Shown here: positions 18,143 through 27,212 of the stretch, piece after piece
Position numbering within the stretch: the first letter of the stretch is position 1
Layout of the letters: each line of letters opens with the position of its first letter
From: Rhodococcus sp. (in: high G+C Gram-positive bacteria)
GTDB taxonomy: Bacteria > Actinomycetota > Actinomycetes > Mycobacteriales > Mycobacteriaceae
Direction: 5' to 3'
NCBI RefSeq assembly: GCF_023264675.1
Contig: NZ_JAHFVG010000018.1
Location: forward strand, 1-64,000
DNA length: 64,000 nt
Translations under genes and position numbers: made by a program
Notes under the pieces: generated by a model
The model's input: the letters and a program-made list of their open reading frames with translations, nothing else
Database searches by the model: none
Told to the model about the DNA's origin: nothing

Positions 18143-19525
18143 TCACACCGACGAACGTCCACCCTTTGCTGCCGGGGCGTGCTGCACCACGGCGTTCTTC
18201 TCTTCGGCTTCGCCGGCTGAATCACTTCGACCCGCTGGAATATTGGGCTCGCGGAGGAAACGGGATGCCAGAGCAGTGATCAGCCCCGCAGCTACCAGGA
18301 TGAGCGCGGCCGGCCAGAACGATCCTCCCACCGACGCGACCCAGAGACTCGCCATGATCGGCAGTATCCCGGCGCCGATCAAGGCAGACATCTGATTGCC
18401 CAGTGTCATACCGGTATAGCGGACTTCCACTGGAAACTGCTCGGGCAGAATTGATCCCAGCACAACGAACGGCAGGGCGACGGCGGCATTGACAATCGTG
18501 ACACCGATCACGAGCCCGACATCTCCGGCCACCTGTGCCAACAGAAACGCTGGGAAGATCAAGATCGCGGCCAGTAGGCCACCGATGAAAATGTAGTGTC
18601 TCCGATCGCGACCGTCGGCCCGTCTTGCCACAAAAATCATCACTGGCAGGCTGATGAGCGAGGCGACCAACGTGGCCACCGTTCCAGCCTGCGCCGACGT
18701 GAATCCCTCGCTCTTCGAGTAGGCGGGCAGAAAGCTGAAGTTCAGCGTGCCGGCCATACCGACGAAGAACACGCCGAAAGTGACCACCACTGCTTTCCGA
18801 TGCTCCGCGAGCACCGTTCGCAATGGCACGGGCTTTTGCTTTTCGCTGTCCTTCACCTTGGAGAAGGTCTCCGGTTCTTCCAGTCGCGAACGGAGACCGA
18901 TACCGAGAATCACCAGGAGAAACGAGATCAAGAAGGGAATTCGCCAGCCCCAGGTCGTGAATTGCTCGTCCGGGAGGAACTGCACAACGAACAGAACGGA
19001 CGATGCCAGCAACATGCCGAGGGGCGATCCGTACTGCGGGAATGCGCCATAGAATGCACGCTTGTGAGGCGGTGCGCTCTCGACGGCGAGCAACACCGCT
19101 CCGCCCCATTCGCCTCCGACGGCCGCGCCCTGCATCAACCGCAGCACGATGAGGAGAACGGGCGCAGCCACCCCGATACTGTCGAACGTCGGGAGCAGGC
19201 CAACACAAGTCGTGGCCACCCCCATCAGAATCAGAGAGGCCAGCGTCGTGACCTTTCGACCGAGCCGATCTCCGAAATGCGCGAACAGAAGACCGCCGAC
19301 CGGCCGTGCAAGGTACGCAGCCCCGATCGTCGAGAATGCCGCAAGCATGCTCGTGACCGAGTCGTCCGAAGGGAAAAACAACGGTGCGAGTATCAGCGGG
19401 ACGCTGATGCTGTAAATGAAGAAGTCGTACCACTCGATGGTCGTACCGATGAGGGCTGCGCCCGCAATCCCTTTGGGACCGAGCTTCTTTCGCTCAGGTT
19501 TCGTCGTGTTGACATTGGATTTCAC
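18143..19525 (-). CDS. MHS-family major facilitator (carboxylate/osmolyte symporter)
   Basis: Proton symporter of 460 residues and 12 predicted helices, of the metabolite:H+ symporter group (relatives of shikimate, citrate, proline/betaine and aromatic acid carriers). Marks include IEWYDFFIY in helix 1, FGDRLGRKVTT in loop 2-3, and LRLMQGAAVGGEWGGAVLLAVE in helix 4-5. The GTG start has a perfect AGGAGG eight bases upstream. Its position between the ABC importer/LuxR unit and the P450 operon suggests uptake of an organic acid feeding the catabolic island, but the substrate cannot be read from sequence. Confidence 0.88.
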   Translation of the reverse strand: MKSNVNTTKPERKKLGPKGIAGAALIGTTIEWYDFFIYSISVPLILAPLFFPSDDSVTSMLAAFSTIGAAYLARPVGGLLFAHFGDRLGRKVTTLASLILMGVATTCVGLLPTFDSIGVAAPVLLIVLRLMQGAAVGGEWGGAVLLAVESAPPHKRAFYGAFPQYGSPLGMLLASSVLFVVQFLPDEQFTTWGWRIPFLISFLLVILGIGLRSRLEEPETFSKVKDSEKQKPVPLRTVLAEHRKAVVVTFGVFFVGMAGTLNFSFLPAYSKSEGFTSAQAGTVATLVASLISLPVMIFVARRADGRDRRHYIFIGGLLAAILIFPAFLLAQVAGDVGLVIGVTIVNAAVALPFVVLGSILPEQFPVEVRYTGMTLGNQMSALIGAGILPIMASLWVASVGGSFWPAALILVAAGLITALASRFLREPNIPAGRSDSAGEAEEKNAVVQHAPAAKGGRSSV

Positions 19526-19643
19526 GCACTGCCTCCTGATGTGGGGAGAATCCGATTCGCTAGCAGTGCATGACTCGAAACCCAGAGCCTCACCGGTAGC
19601 CGGAATCTCGAAGACTAAGTGAATCTACCGACAGTGTCGAACG

Positions 19644-19674
19644 ACGCCAGAGCAGCCGAAACTGACTCTGGCGT
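19644..19674. terminator. hairpin between P450 operon end and MHS gene
   Basis: ACGCCAGAG and CTCTGGCGT form a perfect 9-bp stem with a 13-base loop. It lies 88 bp beyond the end of the SDR gene, the last gene of the P450 operon on the minus strand. A short palindrome CGACAGTGTCG lies just beside it (19629-19639). Confidence 0.5.
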
Positions 19675-19761
19675 AATAATTTCCGCCATGGATGCATGCC
19701 CTGCCATGCGGCGGCGGCGCGGACCGAGGACCGCAGCGGCAGGGTACGAGTCGAGAAGGTC

Positions 19762-20502
19762 TCAGACGGCGGGTACGGGTCCGAGGACGAAGCCGCCGTC
19801 CACGGCGAGGTCGGCGCCGGTGACGAACGACGCCTCCTCGCTGGCCAAGTAGGCAACGGCAGAACCGATGTCAGATGGTTCACCCAGCCTCGGGACGGCA
19901 TAGGCGTCGAACATCGACTCGTCCAAACCTGCCGTCAATGCACTACGAACTGCGCCCGGGTACACGGTGTTCACGCGAATACGGTATCGGCCGAGTTCGA
20001 TCGCCGCAGACTTCGCAAGTCCCCGCAATCCCCACTTGCTCGACGAGTACGCGGCCTGCATCGGCATTCCGATCAGTCCCGAAGATGACGCGACGTTGAC
20101 GATCGAGCCGGCGCCGGCGTTCTTCATGTCGGGTACGACAGCTTGCATACCCAGGAACGGTCCGAGAAGGTTGATGTCGTAAATCCGCCGGATATCCTCC
20201 TCGGCAATGTCTTCCAAGGGAGCTACGCGGAGTACTCCTGCATTGTTCACGAGCACCGAAACGGGACCGAAGGACTCCTTCGCCGTAGCGATGGCCGCGG
20301 CCCATGTCGAAGAATCGCTGACATCCAATCGAGCAAACGTCGCGGCATCGCCCAGTTCGGATGCCAGCGCTTCGCCCTCCGCGGCAGCGATGTCACCGAT
20401 GACGACCTGGGCACCTTCTTCCACCAGTCGCCGGACGATGCCTTCACCGATGCCCTGCGCGCCGCCGGTGACGAGGGCGATCTTGCCGTTCAGTCGTGCC
20501 AT
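19762..20502 (-). CDS. short-chain dehydrogenase/reductase
   Basis: Classical SDR of about 246 residues, NAD(P)-dependent alcohol/ketone oxidoreductase. It has the cofactor motif TGGAQGIG near the N-terminus, NNAG near residue 86, and the active-site S with YSSSK (about 150). A near-C-terminal glycine-rich DGGFVLGP is typical. The ATG is preceded by AAGGA at good spacing; upstream in-frame extension would overlap the reductase gene. Third gene after the P450 and its reductase, so it probably oxidises the alcohol the P450 makes. This is inferred from gene order. Confidence 0.86.
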   Translation of the reverse strand: MARLNGKIALVTGGAQGIGEGIVRRLVEEGAQVVIGDIAAAEGEALASELGDAATFARLDVSDSSTWAAAIATAKESFGPVSVLVNNAGVLRVAPLEDIAEEDIRRIYDINLLGPFLGMQAVVPDMKNAGAGSIVNVASSSGLIGMPMQAAYSSSKWGLRGLAKSAAIELGRYRIRVNTVYPGAVRSALTAGLDESMFDAYAVPRLGEPSDIGSAVAYLASEEASFVTGADLAVDGGFVLGPVPAV

Positions 20503-20600
20503 GGGTTGATTCCTTGTCATCTGTGGTTGTTCGGGCCGAGGACCAGGCGTCAAAGGCCCTCCCCGTTGTGAATTTTCGAACTGTTGCTTCGTCTCGACGG

Positions 20601-21569
20601 TCAAAGCTCGATTTTGATTCGAGGACATGCTGCGCGCGACACACAGATGTACATGACATCGTTCGCGGCTCGCTCATCCGCGGACAGCAGGCTGTCCCGG
20701 TGATCGATCTCGCCCTCGAGAACCTCGGTTTCGCAGGTACCGCAAATGCCTTCGGAACAGGAGTAGTCCACATCTACACCCACTTCCTTCACCGCGTCCA
20801 GAATCGACTTACCGGGAGGCACCGTGACCGTAAGACCGCTGACAGCCAGCTCGACCTCGAAGGACTCGTGCAGAACCGGTTCACCTTGCTCTACCGCCGC
20901 GAACCGTTCGACCCGCAGCGCGCCGGACGGCCACGCTGAGCATTGCTGCTCCACTGCCTTGAGGAGAGGTTCCGGGCCACAGCAGTACACGAGGGTGCCT
21001 TCTCGCGCCGATCCCAGAATGCCGCTCAAATTCAAGAGGCCTTCAGTATCTTGCGGATGGAGATTCACCGATCCTCTGGCGGCGTCTCGGCTGGAGACCT
21101 CGTCCCGGAATGCCATGGAATCGAGGGCGCGACCGCCGTAGTGGAGTTCCCAGCCGGCCCCCTGGGCGGCAGCGGCCGCCATCATCGGAAGAATCGGAGT
21201 GATACCGATACCGCCGGCAATAAAGATGTAGGAGGGTGCCGGGTCGAGCGGAAAGTGATTCCGTGGCCCGCGGGCTTCGACGACGGTTCCTTCGTGCAGC
21301 TTCGCGTGGACGTACTGCGAGCCTCCGCGTCCCTGTGCCTCGAGTAGAACGCCGACACGCCACTTCGACCGGTCTGCCGGGTCACCGCACAGTGAGTACT
21401 GTCGGGTGATCCCTGGTGCGAGATTGAGATCGACGTGCGCCCCCGGCGACCACTCGGGAAGCAGACCGCCGTCGGCGTCGGCCAGCTCGAGTGCGAGGAC
21501 ACCTTCGGCGGCCTCGTATCGGCCGACCACCTTCAGGCGAAGATCGATTTCGGTATGAGGAATGTGCAC
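20601..21569 (-). CDS. phthalate-oxygenase-type reductase (flavin, NAD, 2Fe-2S)
   Basis: Electron-transfer protein of 322 residues with the domain order of phthalate dioxygenase reductase and vanillate demethylase reductase: flavin domain (RQYSLCGD, 56-63), NAD domain (GGIGITPILPM from 119), and a C-terminal plant-type ferredoxin domain with cluster ligands Cys271, Cys276, Cys279 and Cys309. It passes electrons from NADH to an oxygenase. No Rieske oxygenase is nearby; instead it sits 37 bp downstream of a P450 gene, which makes the P450 its likely partner. The same three domains are fused to the P450 in CYP116B enzymes; here they are separate. Confidence 0.87.
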   Translation of the reverse strand: MHIPHTEIDLRLKVVGRYEAAEGVLALELADADGGLLPEWSPGAHVDLNLAPGITRQYSLCGDPADRSKWRVGVLLEAQGRGGSQYVHAKLHEGTVVEARGPRNHFPLDPAPSYIFIAGGIGITPILPMMAAAAAQGAGWELHYGGRALDSMAFRDEVSSRDAARGSVNLHPQDTEGLLNLSGILGSAREGTLVYCCGPEPLLKAVEQQCSAWPSGALRVERFAAVEQGEPVLHESFEVELAVSGLTVTVPPGKSILDAVKEVGVDVDYSCSEGICGTCETEVLEGEIDHRDSLLSADERAANDVMYICVSRAACPRIKIEL

Positions 21570-21606
21570 AGCACTTTCCTTCCGTGCAGAGTTGGGATGG
21601 ATTGGG

Positions 21607-22854
21607 TCAAGGCAGGGAGATCGACATGCCCTGCGAGGGAAAGCGGTGAAGGAGCGACCCGCTGGTCCACTGTGCCTGCTCCTCGAGATGAATCGAGGCG
21701 TCGTTCAGGGCGATCGCCTTCAGCATCTCTTCGCAGACGAGCCTGGTGATGTTCTGACCGGTACACGTGTACGCACCCGTTCCGCCGAACGTGACCTGTT
21801 TACGCCTGCCTGCACGCTCGAGCTGGAACTCCATCGGATCCGGAAATGCCTTCGGGTCGCGGTTGGCGAACATCCACAGCATGAAGACATTGGTGTCCGC
21901 GGGTACGTGAACGCCGTTGTAGTCGAAATCCTCGGAAGCCTGTCGAAGGGTCCCCACCACCGCCGGGTGCAGACGAGAGGCCTCGCTGAACACAGACGCT
22001 GCCCACTGATCGACGTCTCCCTTGTCGGGTCGGGCAACTTCGTACGCAGCGACTGCCCACATCACCGAGGACAGCAATACCGGGAGTGTGGCGAATCCAT
22101 CCGCCAACATCGAAGCAAGCGGCCGGAAGGGTTCCTCGGGTCGACCCACTGGGCCCATCGCAGCGTGAGCTTCCGCCAGCGCATTCAACATCGGAAAGTC
22201 GCCGGTACGATGACTCCGCACGATGCCTCCGGTGAGGACTTCCATGTACTCGTCGTACGCGGCATTGGCACCGGGGATCTGCTCCTCGGCGAGCTGAAGA
22301 CTCAGGAGTTCGCCGAGTTCCTCGCCAAGTTCCAACAGCCTCGCGGACTCTTCGTCGTTGACGCCGACCATATGCGACCAAACCTTTCCCACAACAGGTT
22401 TGGCGATCTGGGAGACAACATCGAAGTCCGTCAGACGGGAGGCGCTGGTCAGCGCGTCGACAGTGATGTCGTGCACCGCTCCGCGGACGTCGACCAGCGC
22501 TGCGGGCGACACTCTGTCCGCAGTCAACTGCTTGAACGGCCGGTGCTCCGGCGCCCTGAACGCGAACGAATTGAACGTCATGAAATTGGCCAAACCCTTG
22601 TCCTTCGGCGCGCCGGCTGGACAGAAGCCGGCGATCGACGCTTCCAAGGTCTGATGAGTAACGCTGCGATTCTTGATCAGCGCACTGACGTCGTCGTTGC
22701 TGTACACCACCAAATCGCCCCAGGGTGAGGCAAGCGGTCCTTGGTACTCCCGTTCGAACAAATCGTCAGTGAGCCAGGGGAAATCACCACCCCACTTCGG
22801 CGACTCGAGTTCGCTCAGTACGGGCAATTCACCGATGGCCTTCACGTGCTCCAT
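21607..22854 (-). CDS. cytochrome P450 (with separate PFOR-type reductase)
   Basis: Haem monooxygenase of about 415 residues. The haem-binding loop FGGTGAYTCTGQ gives Cys364 as the thiolate ligand. The ExxR pair is in SEASRLHP (291-294). The I-helix reads ADGFATLP (251-258) and lacks the usual acidic residue before Thr256. The start is set by AGGAGAG ahead of the ATG; an upstream extension has no support. It leads an operon with its reductase and an SDR, and is preceded by 675 bp that include the two-box element found before other catabolic units. The sequence is far from the two tandem P450s at 53.7-56.3 kb, so it probably acts on a different substrate or position. Confidence 0.85.
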   Translation of the reverse strand: MEHVKAIGELPVLSELESPKWGGDFPWLTDDLFEREYQGPLASPWGDLVVYSNDDVSALIKNRSVTHQTLEASIAGFCPAGAPKDKGLANFMTFNSFAFRAPEHRPFKQLTADRVSPAALVDVRGAVHDITVDALTSASRLTDFDVVSQIAKPVVGKVWSHMVGVNDEESARLLELGEELGELLSLQLAEEQIPGANAAYDEYMEVLTGGIVRSHRTGDFPMLNALAEAHAAMGPVGRPEEPFRPLASMLADGFATLPVLLSSVMWAVAAYEVARPDKGDVDQWAASVFSEASRLHPAVVGTLRQASEDFDYNGVHVPADTNVFMLWMFANRDPKAFPDPMEFQLERAGRRKQVTFGGTGAYTCTGQNITRLVCEEMLKAIALNDASIHLEEQAQWTSGSLLHRFPSQGMSISLP

Positions 22855-23528
22855 GATCTTGTCTCTCCTCGAATGTTCGCGGCAGGCGTACGCATCCTGG
22901 ACTGCGAGCTCATGAAGTATCGACTGGGCTGCAGAAGACAACTCGATGAGCTCAGGCTGCACTGACTCACCTGGGCGGTACCGCCTGACCAACTCTACGA
23001 CATATGCCGGACATCACACTTGTCACGGAAATCACCATGTCGTTAGCTTCAGTCAGCGCGCGGTGCCGTACAACTGGACATCCCATCAAATCTTTCTGTC
23101 GTATTGGAATTTCGACAGCGATTACACGGCGCCGATCTGGATTGCATACGAGCAATATCGGTCCGCATTCCGAAAAGTACCGTGGCCGCCATTGCCGAAA
23201 ACCGCAAATTTCCGAAAAGAGACAAATCGGCTATCGCGCACTCTCGGTGACGCCATGGTGTCAACTACAGAGTGCACGCACCGAGTTTGGCTACCGCACG
23301 ATTGGCGACGGTTCACATCACGTCGATGATGGATTCGATGGCAACGGTAGCCGCTGGCGTGCGACGCTATCGCGCACCGGACGAGAACCCCGCACTTGCG
23401 AGCGACGCATTCGTTCCTGAACATCCCGAACGACAACAGATTCCGTCCATCCGAAAACGGAGAGATCCACCTCGGCACCACAGCCTTGGTTCGCATACCC
23501 GGTTCGACCGAAAGAAGAAGTGAGGCAT
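22855..23528. other. long divergent intergenic region (P450 operon / unknown gene)
   Basis: Divergent promoter region of 674 bp with lower GC than its surroundings. It contains the two-box element at 23073-23118. No coding sequence is supported on either strand; the long open frames here end in or antisense to the neighbouring genes. Confidence 0.5.
23073..23118. promoter_or_regulatory. shared two-box upstream element, site A
   Basis: Box 1 ACTGGACA and box 2 TTGGAATTTCGACAG are separated by exactly 23 bases. Box 2 overlaps a perfect inverted repeat CTGTCG-N11-CGACAG. The same boxes with the same spacing occur upstream of the SDR at 32010 and the decarboxylase-like gene at 37178. Probably a regulator binding site for the P450 operon, about 220 bp upstream of its start. 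Confidence 0.65.
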
Positions 23529-24089
23529 ATGACTCTGGAAGACGCACACGCCGCCAAGATCCTGACTCCAATGCAGACATGGGGCAAACCCTTCTCCGGC
23601 ACCGCGGAGTGGAAGCCTGCGCCACGGTTGAAGTTCTTGAACCCAGCCGGGACGTGGCACTACAAGACCGAAACCACCTGGGTCGACGGAGAAGACTTCT
23701 TCGTCATGCACGACACCTCCACCTTTCCGGACGGCCGAAAAGAATTCCGGAACGCGTACGCCAAGCGGGTTGCACCGGATCGCGTGATGGTGGCCTACGA
23801 CGGCATGGCGTCGGGCATGGAAATCAACTTGCGCGCCGACGGATTCACGTCGACCTTCCGTTACCAGCAGGCACCGTTCCCGCGCCTTCTGTCGCGCACT
23901 GTCTACGTGGACGTCGTCGACGACAACTATGTGGGGACCGCTGGGGAAGCCACCAGGCGTGGACGGGCCGGGTTCGAGCACTTGGACCCGTCGGAGCCCG
24001 TCATGCACGACATCATGTCGATGAAGTGGAAAGGCCGGGAAATCGGTCAGCTGATCCTCCGTTTGACGCACGAGGAAGACAAGTCCTGA
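23529..24089 (+). CDS. hypothetical protein divergent from P450 operon
   Basis: Soluble protein of about 186 residues, family not recognised. The ATG follows GTGAGGC. It is rich in Trp, Tyr and Phe, with alternating beta-type stretches (TWHYKTETTWVDGEDFFVMH, then EINLRADGFTSTFRYQQ), suggesting a beta-barrel or lipocalin-like fold; this is a guess from the pattern. No signal peptide. It faces the P450 operon across a promoter region that contains the shared two-box element, and ends against a VOC gene with strong terminators between them. It may be co-regulated with the catabolic genes. Confidence 0.65.
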   Translation: MTLEDAHAAKILTPMQTWGKPFSGTAEWKPAPRLKFLNPAGTWHYKTETTWVDGEDFFVMHDTSTFPDGRKEFRNAYAKRVAPDRVMVAYDGMASGMEINLRADGFTSTFRYQQAPFPRLLSRTVYVDVVDDNYVGTAGEATRRGRAGFEHLDPSEPVMHDIMSMKWKGREIGQLILRLTHEEDKS

Positions 24090-24100
24090 TCCAACGTCAC

Positions 24101-24219
24101 CCCGATGCCCGGCGGCCGTTCGCGACTCGCGAGACCGCTCGGGCATCGGGCCCCGAACACACACACAGAAAAGCAGATGTCCCTCGACCGACCGAATCGG
24201 TCTGCGGGACATCTGCTTT
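24101..24219. terminator. two strong hairpins between convergent genes
   Basis: The first hairpin pairs CCCGATGCCCG (24101-24111) with CGGGCATCGGG (24140-24150). The second pairs AAAGCAGATGTCCC (24170-24183) with GGGACATCTGCTTT (24206-24219), 14 of 14 positions, and has a further short stem inside the loop. They separate two convergent transcripts. Confidence 0.7.
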
Positions 24220-24285
24220 GTGCGGAACCCGTCCACACCGCCGCCGGAGAGGCAGGGCGGAGTTGGGCCCCGGTTCAGCGCCCGA

Positions 24286-24738
24286 TCAGTGTTCACCCTC
24301 GGGCGCCGGCTCGACCAACTCCACCAATACCCCGCCCGCATCCCTCGGGCTCACGAAGTTGATCCGCGAGCCGGCGGTTCCCCGACGAGGCGCGTCGTAG
24401 AGCAACGTCATTCCGCGTCGGCGCAAGATCTCACTGGCTGCCTCGATGTCCGTGACCCGAAAAGCCAACTGTTGTAGGCCCTGCCCTTTACGAGAAATGA
24501 ACTTGGCGATGGGTGACTCGTCGTTCGTCGGGGCCAACAGTTGGATCGACGAACCGGTTTCGGCGACCGATACCATGGCCTCGCGAACTCCGTACTCGTC
24601 ATTGGTTTCCTCGTGAGCGAGTTGCATTCCGAATACATCACGGTAGAACGCAATTGCCTCGTCGAGATCGGGCACCGCGATCCCGACATGATCGATCGCG
24701 GTGAAAAGGTGGGATGGAAGGTCCAACGGCGCGTTCAT
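24286..24738 (-). CDS. VOC-family protein, methylmalonyl-CoA epimerase-like
   Basis: Small metal-dependent enzyme of 150 residues built from two beta-alpha-beta-beta-beta repeats. It follows the methylmalonyl-CoA epimerase pattern: IDHVGIAVPDLDEAIAFY at the start, SPIAKFISRKGQGLQQLAFRV in the middle, and GGVLVELVEP at the end. The first His and the last Glu metal ligands are present. The third ligand position, normally in a GIHH motif, reads GLQQ here, so Gln may replace His. Epimerase activity, useful for propionyl-CoA from branched chains, is possible but not certain; another VOC reaction would fit too. Confidence 0.7.
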   Translation of the reverse strand: MNAPLDLPSHLFTAIDHVGIAVPDLDEAIAFYRDVFGMQLAHEETNDEYGVREAMVSVAETGSSIQLLAPTNDESPIAKFISRKGQGLQQLAFRVTDIEAASEILRRRGMTLLYDAPRRGTAGSRINFVSPRDAGGVLVELVEPAPEGEH

Positions 24739-24860
24739 AGTGTCCTTGCCTGATCGTCGGGCTACGGAGCTAGGAAAAGTAGCCCCAGAATCCCGTCCGA
24801 AGTGTGTGTTGTTCAGAGTTGTCCAGTCCCGATGTCTACCGGATTGTCGAGTTCGTCCGA

Positions 24861-26654
24861 CTAGCGTGCCCTCATCCGATCACCCAGCGAAGGGATATCC
24901 AGGACACGCGCGTGCTCGGTGCGCTCCGCAAGTTCATCGGCCTTCGAGCTGGAAATATCGGCCATTCGTTCCAATACGCAGTACAAGGATGCGGTTACCG
25001 ATGCTTCTTGCAAGGACCGCCCCAAATCCTCCTCTAGGCGTTGGAGGCGGTACCGCAGTGTGTTCGGATGCAGATGAATCGACTCCGCAGCAGCTTTTAT
25101 GTCGCGGTTCTTGGCGAAAAATGCGCGCAAGGCTTCCAACCGGGCCGGGTTGTCCTCGAGGAGCTTCACGATCGCTTCGGCCTTTGCCGAGAACCGATCG
25201 GCAGGAACCTCGCCGATCAGTTGCGTGACCAGGTCGAGATCGTCATAGCGAAGGACCTGCCGCCCATCTTGTAGTGCCATATGCTGCACAGCAATTCGCG
25301 CATCGCGATACGACGAACGGATGTCGTCCAAGGCCATGACCTCTCGGCCGATCCCGATGATCATGGTAGGCCGGCTTTCCACAAGCTCGGCACACACCAG
25401 ATCGATTGCGTCGTCGTCACAAAGAAGCAGCACTATCGAGTCGTTCCGCTGCGTGAGGAGATAGGGTATGCCCGAACCTTCGAGGGTGGAATGTAACCAC
25501 GGAACAACCTCGTCCACCGATCGCAAGCGCTGCGCACCTCCAATCAAACGGGGACGCTCCGACAGCACGACAGTCCGCGATTGCGATCCGAACTCGACGC
25601 CCGTCGCGTGCACGCGGGAAAGCAGAGATCTGTTGTCGGCGGAACCTCGGTCACTTCTGATCACCTCGTCCAGGAGCGAGTCGCGCGCGGCACGGTCCTG
25701 GTCCAACCTGGCCGTGCTCAGTTGCAGCACCGCGTCGATCAAGGGGACCGTGACTTGAACCGCTGTTGCTGCCAGTTCACCCGCGACGGGCGCGCCCCGC
25801 GACGCAACCACCAGCCACAGCGATGAGGATTCAGAATTTCCTTGCACCGGGGCCGCCAAAACATGCCAGTCACCGACCACGGCACGCATCGTGTACAAGG
25901 TTCGATTACCGGCAAGCACCCCGGCGATCTCCGAGAGCGGCAACGAACCTGTGGCAGCTTTGGCGTGCCCGTCGAGTCCCACAACCGCGACTTTCGCGTG
26001 AACCACCTGGCTGAGCCGTCGGACGATCGAGTCCAGGGGGTTCGGGTCGCTCAGCGCACGAACGAGGTTGTTCTGCAACGAAGTCAGGCGACTGAACATT
26101 GCGGCTTCCATGCTCTGAGTCGAGCTGAATACTGCCGACTCGATGTCGCGGAACGCGATCTCCTCGGGCACCAGCACTACTGGGAAGCCACGAAGCTTTG
26201 CCTCGTCGAGCAGAGCTGGAGGCACGTTTCTGAACGTTGGTCCAACGCCGAAGCCGAGACAACTGACACCGAGCTGCTGCAGTTCGACGATGAGGTCGCG
26301 CTGCGCTTGCGGCTTGTTGCGCAGCCGCGCACCGGTGGTGAGCATCATCCATCCGCTCTCCAACCAACGGGCAGGGTGCTCGAGTTCGAGCGCGTGCGCT
26401 CCGATCACAGGCGTCGAGAGCGCCGAATTGTCGCCCGTGACCAACTGAAGGCTCAACCGCTCATCGGCAATGAGGTCAGCGAGGCTGAAATCCCTGTGCC
26501 CCATTGCATCCGGAGAAGATCGAACTGTAGGCACACTGCAGTTGGACACCTCCGTCAGCGAGTGATTGACGGAGTACACGCTTCGCATCGGTCTGATGCG
26601 CTGCGGAATCGTCCAGCCGGTTTCGGATTCTCTTGCAGAAGTACTGATGCTCAT
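24861..26654 (-). CDS. PucR-family transcription regulator
   Basis: Regulator of about 597 residues. The N-terminal PucR ligand domain covers about residues 50-170 (VIGAHALELEHPARWLESGWMM-type start). A central GGDEF-like CdaR region follows, and the C-terminal PucR helix-turn-helix shows NRDIKAAAESIHLHPNTLRY followed by RLQRLEEDLG. Family members usually activate catabolism of nitrogen compounds or aromatic acids. The ATG overlaps the stop of the 108-residue gene upstream (TGATG), so the two are coupled. It is the regulator nearest to the catabolic units carrying the shared two-box element and is a candidate for binding it; that link is inference. Confidence 0.87.
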   Translation of the reverse strand: MSISTSARESETGWTIPQRIRPMRSVYSVNHSLTEVSNCSVPTVRSSPDAMGHRDFSLADLIADERLSLQLVTGDNSALSTPVIGAHALELEHPARWLESGWMMLTTGARLRNKPQAQRDLIVELQQLGVSCLGFGVGPTFRNVPPALLDEAKLRGFPVVLVPEEIAFRDIESAVFSSTQSMEAAMFSRLTSLQNNLVRALSDPNPLDSIVRRLSQVVHAKVAVVGLDGHAKAATGSLPLSEIAGVLAGNRTLYTMRAVVGDWHVLAAPVQGNSESSSLWLVVASRGAPVAGELAATAVQVTVPLIDAVLQLSTARLDQDRAARDSLLDEVIRSDRGSADNRSLLSRVHATGVEFGSQSRTVVLSERPRLIGGAQRLRSVDEVVPWLHSTLEGSGIPYLLTQRNDSIVLLLCDDDAIDLVCAELVESRPTMIIGIGREVMALDDIRSSYRDARIAVQHMALQDGRQVLRYDDLDLVTQLIGEVPADRFSAKAEAIVKLLEDNPARLEALRAFFAKNRDIKAAAESIHLHPNTLRYRLQRLEEDLGRSLQEASVTASLYCVLERMADISSSKADELAERTEHARVLDIPSLGDRMRAR

Positions 26655-26980
26655 CACAATCTCCGTCCTGACAGCGCCACGGATACTCGATCCGGAAGCG
26701 CCATCACCTCGACACCCTCGCGAATGAATCGTTGTGGGATCTGAGCCAAATTGGCAGTCAGGCCAGCTGCGTTGCTGTCCTGTGCGGTAAAGAGGCAGAT
26801 CCATCGGCTGTCCCCGGTCACGAAAACGGAGTGCAGGCACTGGATCGCTATGCCGCGTGCCGCCACACGCTTACTGGCCTGATCGAACGCTCGATGGGCT
26901 GCCCGGACCTCTTCGATAGAAGACCAGGATGCAGCCCAATCCACCACGAAGGTGTGTGACACCTCACTGTTGCCGACCAT
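26654..26980 (-). CDS. small protein coupled to PucR regulator
   Basis: Cytoplasmic protein of 108 residues. The pattern of a beta strand (SHTFVVDWAA), a helix (VRAAHRAFDQASKRVAARG), then strands including HSVFVTGDSRWICLF and EVMAL suggests a ferredoxin-like alpha/beta fold similar to DUF4242-type small proteins; I cannot confirm the family. Its TGA overlaps the ATG of the PucR gene, so it probably modulates or reports to that regulator. No membrane segment or signal is seen. Upstream lies a 376-bp gap. Confidence 0.65.
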   Translation of the reverse strand: MVGNSEVSHTFVVDWAASWSSIEEVRAAHRAFDQASKRVAARGIAIQCLHSVFVTGDSRWICLFTAQDSNAAGLTANLAQIPQRFIREGVEVMALPDRVSVALSGRRL

Positions 26981-27212
26981 GGGTAGAGCTTGCTACCGAA
27001 GAGAAGCTGATGTTAGGGGGATTGCCCCACAACGAGTACCTAGTTCAGCAACCCGGCATACGTAGGTAGTCCGAGGTTCACCTGACAAACCTCGCGCGTT
27101 CGTGTCGATCGGTCCGACTGTTGCCGATCAGGCCGGCCTTGCGTGCGCGAGTGCGTAAAGAAGGACGAACCACGTGCCGTCGAGCCGAAAAACTCGAACG
27201 ATCGCCGATACG

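Noticed and set aside
17892..18395. 167-residue plus-strand frame before the MHS transporter
   Set aside because: Half of it is antisense to the transporter; the rest has no domain, signal or ribosome site.
21562..22728. 388-residue open frame on the plus strand
   Set aside because: Antisense to the P450 at 21607; no family motifs and biased composition.
23367..24341. 324-residue minus-strand frame
   Set aside because: Antisense to the hypothetical gene at 23529, which has the better ribosome site and protein-like composition.
24738..24860. Additional two-box element near the VOC gene (GTTGTCCAG at about 24820)
   Set aside because: Only the first box matches, in the opposite orientation, and no second box lies at 23 or 31 bases.
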